Positions 1-9,900 are shown, numbered from the stretch's first letter. The stretch: DNA of 64,000 nucleotides from Brevirhabdus sp. (GCA_024637315.1 JAGXFH010000060.1:22097-86096), one strand, 5' to 3'. The notes: generated by a model not told the origin, from the letters alone. Numbers and translations: made by a program.

Positions 1-3000
1 CTGCCCGACCGGCAGCAAACAGATACCCGTCCGTCGCCCCGTAAAGGACCGTATTTCCTATGATTGTATTCTCGCTCGCGACCAGCGGCGAATGCATCGG
101 CGGACGAACCACAATTGTGCCACCAGACAGCCCCTTTCCGACATAGTCGTTGGCATCGCCGGACACTTCCAGCTTCAGGCCAGGCGCCAGGAACGCGCCC
201 AGGCTTTGGCCTGCCGACCCGGTCAGTTTTACCGTCAGATGATCCGGTTGCAGGTTGTTCCGCATTCCGAATTTCTGCACCAGATGACTGGAGGTGCGGG
301 TGCCGATGGTCCGGTGCGTATTCCGCACGGCATAAGACAACTGCATCTTCTCGCCATCCTGCAGAAACCGAGCCGCGTCGGCGACGATCTCTGCATCCAG
401 CGTATCAGGAACGGCGTTGCGCGGCTTTGTACGATCGTAAACGATCCGGTCCGCGCCATCGACGGTGATCAAGAGCGGGTTGAGGTCAAGATCATCCAGA
501 TGCGCAGAGCCCCTGCTGACCTGGGTAAGCAGATCTGCCCGGCCGATCACCTCATCGAGCGACCGCGCACCGATAGAGGCAAGGATCTCGCGCACTTCCT
601 GCGCGTAAAACGTGATCAGATTCACCACCTTCTCGGCTGACCCGGTGAATTTCGCGCGCAGCTTCGGATCCTGCGTGCAGACCCCGACCGGGCAGGTATT
701 CGACTGGCACTGCCGGACCATGATACAGCCCATCGCGATCAGCGCGGCGGTGCCGATCCCGTATTCTTCGGCCCCCATCATCGCCGCCATGACAATGTCG
801 CGCCCTGTGCGCAGGCCGCCATCGGTGCGCAGCGTGATCCGTTCGCGCAGGTTATTCATCGCCAGAACCTGATGCGCCTCGGTCAGCCCCATCTCCCACG
901 GCAGACCGGCATACTTGATGCTGGTCGCCGGGCTCGCCCCGGTACCACCATTGTGGCCAGAGATCAAAATGACGTCTGCCTTGGCCTTTGCTACGCCCGC
1001 CGCGATCGTTCCAACACCGGATGCGGCGACCAGCTTGACCGTCACCTTCGCCCGAGGATTGATCTGTTTGAGGTCGTAGATCAGCTGCGCCAGATCCTCG
1101 ATACTGTAGATATCATGATGCGGCGGTGGCGAAATCAGCATCACTCCAGGCGTCGAATGCCTAAGGCGAGCGATCAACTCGGTCACCTTCATTCCCGGCA
1201 ACTGTCCGCCCTCGCCGGGCTTCGCCCCCTGCGCGACCTTGATCTCAAGCTCTTCGCAGTTGTTCAGATATTCGGCGGTCACACCGAACCGGCCCGAGGC
1301 CACCTGCTTGATCTTCGCGCTCGGATTGTCGCCGTTCGCTTCCGGCTGGAAATGCGCCGGATCCTCGCCGCCTTCGCCGCTGTCGGATTTCGCACCTATC
1401 CGGTTCATCGCCACGTTCAGCGTCTTGTGCGCTTCTGGGCTTAACGCACCCAGCGACATTCCCGGCGTCACGAACCGTTTGCGGATCGAAGTGATGCTTT
1501 CGACCTCCTCGATCGCGATCGGCACGCCGATCGGCTTTATGTCGAGCAGATCGCGCAGATGCGTCGGCGGGTTGCTTCGCATCTTCGCCGAATACTGCTT
1601 CCACATCTCAAACGACGCCCGGTCGCAAGCCGATTGCAGCATGTGCATCGACTGCGCCTCCCAGGCATGCGTCTCGCCCTTCGACCGCGCCTTGTAGAAC
1701 CCGCCGATCGGCAGCACATCGGTTCCCGAACTCCACCCTCGCGCGTGAACCTCGACCGCCTTGCGCTGGATGCCGGACACGCCGATGCCGGAAATCCGGC
1801 TGTGCATGCCAGGAAAATACTCGGCCACCATCGCACGGCTCAGCCCTACTGCCTCGAAGTTCAGACCACCGCGATAGCTGGAAATCACCGAGATCCCCAT
1901 CTTGGCCATGATCTTCAGCAGCCCTGCGTCAATCGCATCCCGATAGCGCCGCGTCGCGTCCAACAATTTGCCCTCGATCAAGCCGCGCTCGACCCGGTCA
2001 TTGATCGTGTCCTGCGCCAGATAGGCATTCACCGTTGTCGCCCCTGCGCCGATCAGAACCGCGAAATAATGCGTATCAATACATTCCGCCGAGCGTACGT
2101 TCAGCGAACAGAAGGTCCGCAGGCCCTTGCGCGTCAGCCAGCTGTGTACAGCACTCGTCGCCAGAATCATCGGAATCGCGACCTTGTCGACCGACTGATG
2201 CTCATCCGTCAGCACCAGATGTCCGGCCCCAGAGCGCACCGCATCCTCGGCTTCCGCCCGGATCCGCTCCAGTGCCCGGGCCAGCGCGTCGGCGCCGTCA
2301 TCAGTGAAGGTGCAGTCGATGAAGGCGACGTTCTGGTCGAACTGCCGCACCATCTCGTCGAACTCTGCATTGGCGATGAACGGGCTTTCCAGCACCAGTA
2401 TTTCGGTCTGGCTCGAATCCTCATCAAGCACGTTCTTCAAGTTGCCGAACCGCGTCTTCAGGCTCATCACCCGCGCCTCGCGCAGACTGTCGATCGGCGG
2501 ATTCGTCACTTGGGAAAAGTTCTGCCGGAAGAAATGCGACAACGGTCTGTACTGCATCGACAGCACCGCCGCTGGTGTGTCATCACCCATCGAGGCCAAG
2601 GCCTCTTTGCCGTCCTCGGCCATCGGGGCCAGGATCTGCTCGAGCTCTTCCAGAGTATAACCGGCCGCAATCTGCCGCTTACGCAGCTCCGCCCCCCTGA
2701 ACAGCTCTTTTTCCGGCACATCCCGCAACAGGTCGTTCAGCGCCACGACCTTTTCGATCCACTCCGCATAGGGTTGTCCCGCCGACAGCCGGTCCTTCAG
2801 CTCTCGGTCGTGATAGAGTTGGCCGCCTTGCATATCGACCGCGATCATCTGCCCCGGCCCGAGCGCACCTTTCTCGACGATATTCGCTTCGGGGACCGGC
2901 ACCATTCCGGCCTCGGAGCCGGCAATCAACAGCCCATCCGCCGTCACCACATAGCGCATCGGCCGCAAACCATTTCGGTCCAGGCCACCGCACACCCAGC

Positions 3001-4120
3001 GGCCGTCGGTCATCGCCAGCGCGGCAGGCCCGTCCCACGGCTCCATTACCGCGTTGCAATAGGAATACATGTCCTGCCAGGCCTTCGGCATCGGGGTGGC
3101 CGATTTCGACCATGCCTCGGGCACCAGCATCGTCTTGGCCATCGGCGCGGACCGTCCCGCCCGCACCAGAACCTCGAAAACAGCGTCCAATGCGCCGGAA
3201 TCGCTGGTTCCTTTCGGTACGATCGGCTTGATGTCTTCGGCCATCTCGCCGAATGCCCCCGACGCCATCCGGATCTCGTGGCTGCGCAGCCAGTTCAGGT
3301 TGCCTTTCAGCGTGTTGATCTCGCCGTTATGGGCCAGCATCCTGAACGGCTGTGCCAGCCACCACTGAGGGAAGGTGTTGGTGGAATAGCGCTGATGATA
3401 GATCGCGAAGGCGCTTTCGAACCGGCTGTCCTTCAGGTCGGTGTAGAACTCGGCCACATCCTGCGCCAGCATCATGCCCTTGTAGATCACCGACCTGCAG
3501 GAGAGCGAACAGATGTAGAACCCGGCGATCTGTGCCACGGCAACCGCCTTCTCGATGCGCCGCCGGATCACGTAAAGTTCGCGCTCGAAATCTTCTTCCG
3601 CGATGCCCTTGGCATTCGATATCAGGATCTGCTCGATCTCGGGTCGGGTCGCATTCGCCTTTTCGCCCAGACAAGCCGTGTTCACCGGCACATGCCGCCA
3701 GCCATAGATGTAATGCCCCATGCGCAGAACTTCGGTTTCGACGATCGTCCGGCAGGTTTCCTGCGCGCCGAAATCGGTTCGCGGCAGGAATACCTGGCCA
3801 ACCGCCATCAGCTCTTTCGGTCGCGGCTCGTGGCCGGTGCGTTCGACCTGATCGTAAAAGAATGGCACCGGGATCTGCACATGGATGCCCGCCCCGTCGC
3901 CGGTCTTGCCGTCGGCGTCGACAGCGCCGCGATGCCAGACGGCTTTCAGCGCGTCGATTCCGTTCTCGACCACCTTGCGGCTTTTCTTGCCGTCGATGGA
4001 AACGACCAGTCCGACGCCGCAGGAAGAATGTTCGGAGTCTGCGGAATAGAGACTGTTTTCAGTCATCCAGCGGCGTTTTTCTTCCTCCGCTGCGGCCCAG
4101 GCGTGATCATAGGTCGTCAT
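1..4120 (-). CDS. gltB: Glutamate synthase (NADPH) large subunit, partial (3' end beyond left edge)
   Basis: Makes glutamate from glutamine and 2-oxoglutarate together with GltD, in the cytoplasm. About 1,373 codons are visible; the family is usually near 1,510, so roughly the last 140 residues lie outside. Reading from the ATG, a short propeptide ends at Cys33 (CGVG), the expected N-terminal nucleophile of the class II glutaminase domain. Further on are the FMN-domain motif GHNGGTGASP (near base 950) and the 3Fe-4S motif CQSNTCPVGVC (near base 700). The window edge falls in the C-terminal GXGXG beta-helix domain. The ATG at 4120 overlaps the stop of the preceding GFA gene (ATGA) and has GGAG seven bases upstream. 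The start is well supported; M18 is a less likely alternative. Confidence 0.97.
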   Translation of the reverse strand, partial: MTTYDHAWAAAEEEKRRWMTENSLYSADSEHSSCGVGLVVSIDGKKSRKVVENGIDALKAVWHRGAVDADGKTGDGAGIHVQIPVPFFYDQVERTGHEPRPKELMAVGQVFLPRTDFGAQETCRTIVETEVLRMGHYIYGWRHVPVNTACLGEKANATRPEIEQILISNAKGIAEEDFERELYVIRRRIEKAVAVAQIAGFYICSLSCRSVIYKGMMLAQDVAEFYTDLKDSRFESAFAIYHQRYSTNTFPQWWLAQPFRMLAHNGEINTLKGNLNWLRSHEIRMASGAFGEMAEDIKPIVPKGTSDSGALDAVFEVLVRAGRSAPMAKTMLVPEAWSKSATPMPKAWQDMYSYCNAVMEPWDGPAALAMTDGRWVCGGLDRNGLRPMRYVVTADGLLIAGSEAGMVPVPEANIVEKGALGPGQMIAVDMQGGQLYHDRELKDRLSAGQPYAEWIEKVVALNDLLRDVPEKELFRGAELRKRQIAAGYTLEELEQILAPMAEDGKEALASMGDDTPAAVLSMQYRPLSHFFRQNFSQVTNPPIDSLREARVMSLKTRFGNLKNVLDEDSSQTEILVLESPFIANAEFDEMVRQFDQNVAFIDCTFTDDGADALARALERIRAEAEDAVRSGAGHLVLTDEHQSVDKVAIPMILATSAVHSWLTRKGLRTFCSLNVRSAECIDTHYFAVLIGAGATTVNAYLAQDTINDRVERGLIEGKLLDATRRYRDAIDAGLLKIMAKMGISVISSYRGGLNFEAVGLSRAMVAEYFPGMHSRISGIGVSGIQRKAVEVHARGWSSGTDVLPIGGFYKARSKGETHAWEAQSMHMLQSACDRASFEMWKQYSAKMRSNPPTHLRDLLDIKPIGVPIAIEEVESITSIRKRFVTPGMSLGALSPEAHKTLNVAMNRIGAKSDSGEGGEDPAHFQPEANGDNPSAKIKQVASGRFGVTAEYLNNCEELEIKVAQGAKPGEGGQLPGMKVTELIARLRHSTPGVMLISPPPHHDIYSIEDLAQLIYDLKQINPRAKVTVKLVAASGVGTIAAGVAKAKADVILISGHNGGTGASPATSIKYAGLPWEMGLTEAHQVLAMNNLRERITLRTDGGLRTGRDIVMAAMMGAEEYGIGTAALIAMGCIMVRQCQSNTCPVGVCTQDPKLRAKFTGSAEKVVNLITFYAQEVREILASIGARSLDEVIGRADLLTQVSRGSAHLDDLDLNPLLITVDGADRIVYDRTKPRNAVPDTLDAEIVADAARFLQDGEKMQLSYAVRNTHRTIGTRTSSHLVQKFGMRNNLQPDHLTVKLTGSAGQSLGAFLAPGLKLEVSGDANDYVGKGLSGGTIVVRPPMHSPLVASENTIIGNTVLYGATDGYLFAAGRA

Positions 4121-4557
4121 GGGTTGTCTCCTTCGACAAAGGAATTCTGGGCCTCGTATTCCGCACGAGTGACGCGGCGATGGTCACCGGCAAGCCGGGC
4201 CGATGCCAGGGCCCGGTCGACATAGATCTCGGACTCGAGGCCCCAGTCGCGCGCCTCGTCAAACAGCCCCGGCATCAATTCGTAATCGGCATCGTCGCGG
4301 TCGGTGTCCCGGATCCAAAGCGACGAGCCGCAGGTCGCGCAAAATGCGCGTTCCGCAAATTCCGAGGACGCGTATCTGGTCACCTCGCCCGACACGTGGA
4401 CGCTGCCCGCAGCCGCATTGAAGGCCAGGAACAGACCGCCGGACCAACGCTGGCACATGCGGCAATGACAGGCGCCCACGTCATGCCCTTTGGCCCGGTC
4501 GACATGGATCGTGACCGCAGAGCACAGACAGTGGCCAGTGATCGGCTTGTTGGTCAT
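4117..4557 (-). CDS. GFA family (glutathione-dependent formaldehyde-activating-like) zinc protein
   Basis: A 146-residue protein with the zinc-binding cysteine pattern of the GFA/CENP-V fold: CLC near residue 10, CHCRMC near residue 30 and CATC near residue 73. Members of this family bind zinc and some are linked to glutathione adducts, but most, including this one, have no proven reaction. It lies between gltD (gap of 105 bases) and gltB (4-base ATGA overlap), all on one strand, so it is probably co-transcribed and translationally coupled with gltB. That position suggests, but does not prove, a link to glutamate synthase function. The 105-base gap before it shows no clear terminator. Confidence 0.88.
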   Translation of the reverse strand: MTNKPITGHCLCSAVTIHVDRAKGHDVGACHCRMCQRWSGGLFLAFNAAAGSVHVSGEVTRYASSEFAERAFCATCGSSLWIRDTDRDDADYELMPGLFDEARDWGLESEIYVDRALASARLAGDHRRVTRAEYEAQNSFVEGDNP

Positions 4558-4662
4558 CGCTCCGCTTTCTCCGTCATTGTGACATCGCTGTTGTTCGTCA
4601 TGAGTCTTCGGTTGGATCGGCTGCCAAACTGCTGGCCTAGGCGTCGCCGCCGCCCGGGGTTG

Positions 4663-6099
4663 CTATTCCGCGGCCATTGCGGCCGTCGCGTTGAGATAGT
4701 CCAACATCGCTTCCGCCGCCTCGCGGCCATCGCGGATCGCCCAGACCACAAGGCTGGCCCCCCGCTGGATATCACCGCAAGCGTAGACACCTTCGAGGCT
4801 GGTTTCGTGACTGCGGAAGTCAGCCTTGACAGTCCCCCAACGGGTGACCTCCAACTCGGAAACGCCCCAGAGCGCCGGCAGATCCTCGGGGCTGAAACCC
4901 AGCGCCTGAATGACCAAATCGGCAGCTTCCGTATAGTCGGATCCAGCGATGATTTCAGGGCTTTGCCGCCCGCTGGCATCTGGCGCACCCAGACGCATCC
5001 TCTGCACTATCACGCCGTCGACCACATCGCCGCCCGCAAACGCTTTCGGGGCGGAAAGCCATACGAATTCAACACCTTCTTCTTCAGCGTTTGCCACTTC
5101 GCGCTGACTGCCCGGCATGTTGGCCCGATCACGCCGGTAAAGGCATTTGACGCTTGTGGCTCCTTGCCGCACCGCTGTACGGACACAATCCATCGCCGTA
5201 TCGCCGCCGCCGATCACCACAACCCGCTTGCCCTCGGCGTTCAATTCGCCACTGTCGAACTCCGGCACTTCATCGCCGAAACTCTTGCGATTGCTGGCGG
5301 TCAGATAGTCGATCGCCCGCACTACACCCTCTGCGCCAGAGCCTGGGGCCTGCAGGTCGGTGGACTTGTAGACTCCGGTCGCAATCAGCACCGCATCATG
5401 CTTGCCTCGGATCGCATCGAAGGACAGATCCTCGCCGACATTGCAGTTCATCACGAATTCGACGCCGCCATCGCGCAGCTGCTCGATGCGCTGCATCACG
5501 ATGTCCTTTTCCAGCTTGAAGCCGGGGATCCCGTAGGTCATCAACCCGCCCGCGCGATCGTACCGGTCGTATACGGTCACCTGAATGCCCGCCCGGCGCA
5601 GCATGTCCGCAGCCGCAAGCCCGCCCGGTCCCGCTCCAATTATTCCAACCGATTCAGCGCGTTCCGACGCGGGCCGAATCGGCTGAACCCAGCCTTCCTC
5701 GAATGCGGTATCGGTGATGTATTTCTCGACCGCGCCGATCGTGACAGTGCCATGGCCCGCGGTCTCAATCACGCAATTGCCTTCGCACAACCGGTCCTGC
5801 GGGCAGATCCGGCCACAAATCTCGGGGAAGGTGTTGGTCGCCTGACTGACGTCGTAAGCTTCGCGCAGCCGCCCGGTAGCGGTCAGCCGAAGCCAATCCG
5901 GAATATTGTTATGCAGCGGGCAATGGCTCTGGCAGTACGGTACGCCGCACTGGCTGCACCGCCCGGCCTGGTCAGCAGCTTTCTGATCAGCATACTCGGC
6001 ATAGATTTCCTTGAAATCCAACCGGCGCAACAGTGCCGCCCGCTTTTCGGGCATGTCGCGTTCGACGCTCACGAACTTCAGCATCGCCTCTTTCGCCAC
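4663..6099 (-). CDS. gltD: Glutamate synthase small subunit
   Basis: NADPH-oxidising beta subunit of glutamate synthase; passes electrons through FAD and 4Fe-4S clusters to GltB. The N-terminal ferredoxin-like part has CSQCGVPYCQSHCP near residues 40-53 and a second cysteine group CGRICPQDRLCEGNC near 95. The FAD Rossmann motif GAGPGGLAAA follows near 155, and the NADPH Rossmann motif GGGDTAMDCVR lies near 290. I choose the GTG at 6099 (478 residues, the normal length), because GGGAGG sits six bases upstream and the protein then begins VAKEAMLKFV. An upstream in-frame ATG at 6147 would add 16 atypical residues. First gene of the gltD-GFA-gltB unit. Confidence 0.96.
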   Translation of the reverse strand: MAKEAMLKFVSVERDMPEKRAALLRRLDFKEIYAEYADQKAADQAGRCSQCGVPYCQSHCPLHNNIPDWLRLTATGRLREAYDVSQATNTFPEICGRICPQDRLCEGNCVIETAGHGTVTIGAVEKYITDTAFEEGWVQPIRPASERAESVGIIGAGPGGLAAADMLRRAGIQVTVYDRYDRAGGLMTYGIPGFKLEKDIVMQRIEQLRDGGVEFVMNCNVGEDLSFDAIRGKHDAVLIATGVYKSTDLQAPGSGAEGVVRAIDYLTASNRKSFGDEVPEFDSGELNAEGKRVVVIGGGDTAMDCVRTAVRQGATSVKCLYRRDRANMPGSQREVANAEEEGVEFVWLSAPKAFAGGDVVDGVIVQRMRLGAPDASGRQSPEIIAGSDYTEAADLVIQALGFSPEDLPALWGVSELEVTRWGTVKADFRSHETSLEGVYACGDIQRGASLVVWAIRDGREAAEAMLDYLNATAAMAAE

Positions 6100-6172
6100 G
6101 GCCAACCTCCCAGAAACAATCAGAAGCCCCTCATAGATCGCTCTCAAACGAAATAAAAGGCAGTACTATTTA

Positions 6173-6201
6173 CCTATATATGAGATTTTTGTGTCCCCCA
6201 A
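6173..6201 (-). promoter_or_regulatory. Candidate sigma-70-type promoter for gltD
   Basis: On the minus strand TTGGGG (6201-6196) is followed after 17 bases by TATAGG (6178-6173), inside an AT-rich patch that is unlike the surrounding DNA. It would start transcription about 65-75 bases before the GTG of gltD. Only part of each hexamer matches consensus, so this is a tentative call. Confidence 0.35.
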
Positions 6202-6253
6202 ACGTTTTTCGAAGAACTCCGACCAGATTTAGGGAACTTGTTATGACCTACTT

Positions 6254-7060
6254 TTAGTAGCCCATGCTCAGGGCAATCGCCGCCGATGCGCCAACGACGA
6301 TGCGCCACCACCCAAAAACCCAATAACCACGGCGACTTACATAGGAAAGAAGCCCCCGCACGACGAACATTGCCGCTATGAAGGCAGCTGCAAAGCCGAC
6401 AACGATCTCGGTGGCGGCGCTCAGGTCAAGAACGGCGCGATTCGCAAAAAGATCGTACGCGAACGCTCCGGCCATCGTTGGCATCGAAAGATAGAAAGAG
6501 AATTCCGCCGCAGACCGCTTGTCAGCCCCCATAAGCAGCGCCCCGACGATTGTGGCGCCGCTGCGCGACACCCCGGGAATCATTGCAAAGCACTGAATCA
6601 CGCCAATCGAAAGCGCCATCGGAAGTGGGAAATGCATCGCATCGTGATGTCTTGGATTGGTCGCAATCCGATCAACAAACAGCAAAACGATGCCGCCGAG
6701 GATCAGCATCACGGCAATCAACATCGGTGCCTCGAACAGGACCGTCTTGATCACCTCATGGGCCAGTACCCCGACCACGACTGCCGGAAGGAACGCAATC
6801 AGCACCGAAAGAATGAAACGCCGGGCGGCGGGGTCATGCGGTGCGGCGGTGAAAACCGCGGTCAACTTTGCAGCATACACAATCAGGATTGCGAGAATGG
6901 CGCCCAACTGGATCACCACCTCGAATGATTTTCCGGCCGAATTGAATCCCAGGAAATGGCCGCCGAGAAGAATATGTCCTGTGGAAGATACGGGAATGAA
7001 CTCCGTCAGCCCTTCCAGCAAACCCAGGAACAGGGCAACAAACAGCGAGTTTTCGGTCAT
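6254..7060 (-). CDS. uppP: Undecaprenyl-diphosphate phosphatase
   Basis: Integral inner-membrane enzyme that dephosphorylates undecaprenyl pyrophosphate to recycle the lipid carrier for peptidoglycan and O-antigen type polymers; overproduction gives bacitracin resistance in other bacteria. The 268 residues carry both family signatures: [14 protein letters not shown] near residue 15 and [10 protein letters not shown] near residue 165. Between and around them are several hydrophobic segments. The length is typical. It begins 11 bases after the stop of the NDUFA9-like gene on the same strand, so the two probably share a transcript. Confidence 0.96.
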   Translation of the reverse strand: MTENSLFVALFLGLLEGLTEFIPVSSTGHILLGGHFLGFNSAGKSFEVVIQLGAILAILIVYAAKLTAVFTAAPHDPAARRFILSVLIAFLPAVVVGVLAHEVIKTVLFEAPMLIAVMLILGGIVLLFVDRIATNPRHHDAMHFPLPMALSIGVIQCFAMIPGVSRSGATIVGALLMGADKRSAAEFSFYLSMPTMAGAFAYDLFANRAVLDLSAATEIVVGFAAAFIAAMFVVRGLLSYVSRRGYWVFGWWRIVVGASAAIALSMGY

Positions 7061-7071
7061 TCCTACGCCGC

Positions 7072-8058
7072 TCAGGTCTTACGGAAGTTCTTGGCGCTTT
7101 CCTTGATCGCGGCATACTGCCCCGATGGACGATAGGGCCACAAGTATTCGGGCAGCACTGCCTCCAGCGCGACAGGTTTGATACCTAGATCGGCAAGCCC
7201 CTTCGCCCCTTCGGTGACTATGTTGTCATGACGCAAGCTCCGCACCTGATCACGGGTCAGAATGGTGTTGCTGAACAAACCTAGCGTTACCGCCTGCAAC
7301 GTATCGAACCCCCAACCGATCAACGATCCGACCCCGAACGGCAGATTCACCACAAGCCGCCGGCGCCTGATCACGTCAAGCATCTGGTGCATCAACTCTC
7401 TCAGAGTGCTGACATCGGGGCCGCCCAGTTCGTATATCCCGGCCGGAGCCTGACCCAGAGCGCCCATGACAGCCGCCTTTGCTACATCGTCTACGTAAAC
7501 CGGCTGAAACCGCGTTTCGCCACCGACCAGAGCCAGCACCGGCCCAAGCCGGGACATGCCCGCGAACTTGTTGAAGAAGCCGTCCTCTGTTCCGAAAATC
7601 ACCGATGGCCTCAGAATGACGGCTTCTGGGAAATGCGCAAGAATACCTTTCTCGCCCATCGCCTTGCTCCGGCTGTAAAGGCTTTCGCTGTCAGCGTCGG
7701 CACCGAGTGCCGAGATGTGAACCATCCGCCTTACACCCAGTTCTTGTGCGATCCGGGCAATGCGTTCGGCACCTTCATCCTGAACGGCCTCGAAGTTGTT
7801 TTTGCCGCTCTTGGCGAACGTGCCGACGCAATTGACGACCGCATCTGCCCCCATCATCACCGCGCGAACGGAATCGTCGTCGCGGATATTGCAGAAAACC
7901 GGCTCGACCTGGCCCACCGTCCCGTAGGGCTTCACGAACATCGCTTCGTTCGGCCGACGGACCGCAACCCGAACCCGCCAGCCCTCTTTCGCCATGCGCC
8001 TTGCGATATAACGACCGACAAATCCTGATCCGCCATAGATGGTGACAAGCTTCGACAT
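7072..8058 (-). CDS. NAD(P)-binding epimerase-like protein, complex I NDUFA9 family
   Basis: A 328-residue member of the atypical short-chain dehydrogenase group related to the NDUFA9 accessory subunit of mitochondrial complex I. It starts with a Rossmann motif, [14 protein letters not shown], at residues 7-20, and binds NAD(P) by family analogy. The canonical YxxxK catalytic pair is not obvious ([11 protein letters not shown] near 145 is the nearest match), in line with a structural or quinone-related rather than catalytic role. The ATG at 8058 is preferred because the protein then begins [10 protein letters not shown], with GGAG six bases upstream. A longer frame reaching 8193 would run almost into the tRNA gene. 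Probably co-transcribed with uppP. Confidence 0.88.
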   Translation of the reverse strand: MSKLVTIYGGSGFVGRYIARRMAKEGWRVRVAVRRPNEAMFVKPYGTVGQVEPVFCNIRDDDSVRAVMMGADAVVNCVGTFAKSGKNNFEAVQDEGAERIARIAQELGVRRMVHISALGADADSESLYSRSKAMGEKGILAHFPEAVILRPSVIFGTEDGFFNKFAGMSRLGPVLALVGGETRFQPVYVDDVAKAAVMGALGQAPAGIYELGGPDVSTLRELMHQMLDVIRRRRLVVNLPFGVGSLIGWGFDTLQAVTLGLFSNTILTRDQVRSLRHDNIVTEGAKGLADLGIKPVALEAVLPEYLWPYRPSGQYAAIKESAKNFRKT

Positions 8059-8149
8059 CTGCATCTCCAAGTCTGTTGGCAGTTCAATAGCTTTCCCGGG
8101 CCAGGCGAACAAGATGCTATCCTGCGATCGGGAATCCCTCTGACCCCCG

Positions 8150-8177
8150 TTGACAGCCCCAGCCGGCATGTTTACAT
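8150..8177 (+). promoter_or_regulatory. Promoter of the tRNA-Leu gene
   Basis: A perfect -35 box TTGACA (8150-8155) is followed after 16 bases by TTACAT (8172-8177), preceded by the TGn of an extended -10 (TG at 8169-8170). Transcription would start near 8184, about 12 bases before the mature tRNA 5' end. The position and the perfect -35 make this convincing. Confidence 0.65.
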
Positions 8178-8195
8178 CGCCGCTGCACGACACCT

Positions 8196-8282
8196 GCCCA
8201 GGTGGCGGAATTGGTAGACGCGCTAGCTTCAGGTGCTAGTATTGGCAACGATGTGGAGGTTCGAGTCCTCTCCTGGGCACCA
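8196..8282 (+). tRNA. tRNA-Leu (anticodon CAG)
   Basis: The acceptor stem GCCCAGG (8196-8202) pairs with CCTGGGC (8272-8278), followed by discriminator A and an encoded CCA (8280-8282). The anticodon stem CTAGC/GCTAG (8223-8227/8235-8239) encloses the loop TTCAGGT with anticodon CAG at 8230-8232, which reads CTG. The long variable arm expected of a class II tRNA is present (ATTGGCAACGAT region), and the T arm contains GGTTCGAGTCC. The gene reads in the same direction as rnd, which starts 26 bases later. Confidence 0.97.
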
Positions 8283-8307
8283 CCCCTCTGACTCGAAGGG
8301 GCCACGA

Positions 8308-8919
8308 GTGGCGAACTTCCTACACCAAAGTGATCTGCCGGATGATCTGGACCTTGGGCCAGTTGTCGCCATTGATTGCGAGACCATGGGACTCAATCCG
8401 CATCGCGACCGGCTGTGCGTGGTGCAGTTGTCGGGTGGCGACGGCAATGCGCATATCGTTCAGATCGGTAAGGGCCAGAATACAGCGCCCAACCTGTGTC
8501 GCGTGTTGGCCGATCCTGACGTGCTGAAACTGTTCCATTTCGGGCGCTTTGACATCGCCGCCCTGCTGAACGCGTTCGGCACCCTCACCGCTCCGGTCTA
8601 CTGCACCAAGATCGCGTCCAAGCTTATCCGCACCTATACCGACCGCCACGGGCTGAAATACCTGCTGGATGAGTTGCTTTCGGTTGACGTCTCGAAGCAA
8701 CAGCAGATGAGCGATTGGGGCGCGGCCGACCTGAGCAAGGCGCAGTTGGACTATGCGGCGTCCGACGTGCTCTACCTGCACAAGCTGAAGGATCAGCTTG
8801 ATATCCGCCTGTACCGCGAGGGTCGCGCTGACTTGGCACAGGCATGCTTTGATTTCCTTCCGAACCGCGCGAAACTTGATCTGGCCGGTTGGCCTGAAAT
8901 TGATATCTTCGCCCACTAA
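8308..8919 (+). CDS. rnd: Ribonuclease D-like 3'-5' exonuclease
   Basis: A 203-residue DEDD-family 3'-5' exonuclease domain, the short form common in alphaproteobacteria, without the C-terminal HRDC domains of E. coli RNase D. The catalytic carboxylates are visible: D23 and E25 in IDCETMG, D near residue 78 in HFGRFDI, and YAASDVLYL near 150 with the motif III Tyr and Asp. The expected role is trimming RNA 3' ends, including tRNA precursors, which fits its place just after tRNA-Leu. The start is the GTG at 8308 with GAAGGGG upstream. An in-frame upstream ATG at 8233 lies inside the tRNA and is rejected. Confidence 0.9.
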   Translation: MANFLHQSDLPDDLDLGPVVAIDCETMGLNPHRDRLCVVQLSGGDGNAHIVQIGKGQNTAPNLCRVLADPDVLKLFHFGRFDIAALLNAFGTLTAPVYCTKIASKLIRTYTDRHGLKYLLDELLSVDVSKQQQMSDWGAADLSKAQLDYAASDVLYLHKLKDQLDIRLYREGRADLAQACFDFLPNRAKLDLAGWPEIDIFAH

Positions 8920-8928
8920 CCAGGGCAG

Positions 8929-9897
8929 ATGAGCAGAATGACCAATGACACCCTACTTGCGACCGGTCGCCGTGTTGTTCAACGCGAAGCGGAAGCGCTG
9001 GGGTCGTTGGCAGATGCGCTTGGTGAAAGCTTCACTGCGTCCGCTCAGTTGATCCTCGATGCGCCCGGCCGCGTCATCGTCTCGGGTATGGGGAAGTCGG
9101 GCCATATCGCTCGCAAGATTGCGTCGACACTCGCCAGTACCGGAACGCCCGCTCACTTCGTTCACCCCGCCGAGGCTAGTCACGGCGATCTTGGCATGAT
9201 GGCCAAGGGTGACGTTGCATTGGTTCTGTCGAATTCCGGCGAAACACCGGAACTGGCAAATCTTGTTGCCTATACCCGTCGGTTCGGCATTCCGCTTATT
9301 GGCGTGGCAGGTCGGCCGGGCAGCACATTGTTGCGTGAGTCCGATGTGGCGATACTCTTGCCCGAGGCCGAGGAGGCCTGTGACAAAGGCATCGTCCCGA
9401 CAACCAGCACGACCATGACACTTGCACTGGGTGACGCGCTGGCAATCGCCCTGATGGAGCATCGCCGCTTTACACCCGAGGATTTCCGCGAGTTTCACCC
9501 CGGTGGCAAACTGGGTGCCAGGCTGTCGCGGGTGCGCGACCTGATGCATGTCGACATGCCCCTTGTCTCAGGCCACACGCCGATGGGCGATGCGCTGCTC
9601 TCGATCAGCCAGAAGGGCTTTGGCGTTGTGGGCGTTACCTCTGAAAGCGGAGGATTGGTGGGGATCATTACCGATGGCGACCTGCGACGCCATATGGAGG
9701 GATTGCTAAGCTTGACTGCAGAGAAGGTGATGACACAGAATCCGAGAACCATCCGGCCCGAAGCATTGGCGGAAGAAGCGGTCGCGCTGATGAACGAGCG
9801 CAAGATCACCTGTCTTTTCGTCGTCGATTCGGATCAGGGCGACCATGCGCAGGGAATCCTGCATATCCATGATTGTCTGCGCGCCGGCGTAGTCTAG
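8929..9897 (+). CDS. kdsD: D-arabinose 5-phosphate isomerase (KpsF/GutQ family)
   Basis: Converts ribulose 5-phosphate to arabinose 5-phosphate, the first step toward Kdo, the inner-core sugar of lipopolysaccharide. The 322 residues form an N-terminal SIS sugar-isomerase domain (about 40-175, with SGMGKSGHIARK and ASHGDLGM) and a pair of C-terminal CBS domains (about 205-320, with ITDGDLRRH). The length is normal. The gene lies 9 bases after rnd and 3 bases before lptC, so Kdo synthesis and LPS export genes are probably co-transcribed. An alternative ATG at 8938 is possible. Confidence 0.96.
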   Translation: MSRMTNDTLLATGRRVVQREAEALGSLADALGESFTASAQLILDAPGRVIVSGMGKSGHIARKIASTLASTGTPAHFVHPAEASHGDLGMMAKGDVALVLSNSGETPELANLVAYTRRFGIPLIGVAGRPGSTLLRESDVAILLPEAEEACDKGIVPTTSTTMTLALGDALAIALMEHRRFTPEDFREFHPGGKLGARLSRVRDLMHVDMPLVSGHTPMGDALLSISQKGFGVVGVTSESGGLVGIITDGDLRRHMEGLLSLTAEKVMTQNPRTIRPEALAEEAVALMNERKITCLFVVDSDQGDHAQGILHIHDCLRAGVV

Positions 9898-9900
9898 GCC

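Noticed and set aside
1559..4225. Open frame of 888 codons on the plus strand opposite gltB
   Set aside because: Full antisense to a conserved enzyme gene; the translation is Arg/His/Gln-rich with no recognisable motif.
3352..6156. Open frame of 934 codons on the plus strand opposite gltD and gltB
   Set aside because: Arg/Pro/Ser/Ala-rich translation with no domain. It is a frame shadow kept open by GC-rich codon use in the genuine minus-strand genes.
8117..8305. Minus-strand frame across the tRNA-Leu gene
   Set aside because: The tRNA structure explains the sequence; the translation has only composition-driven features.
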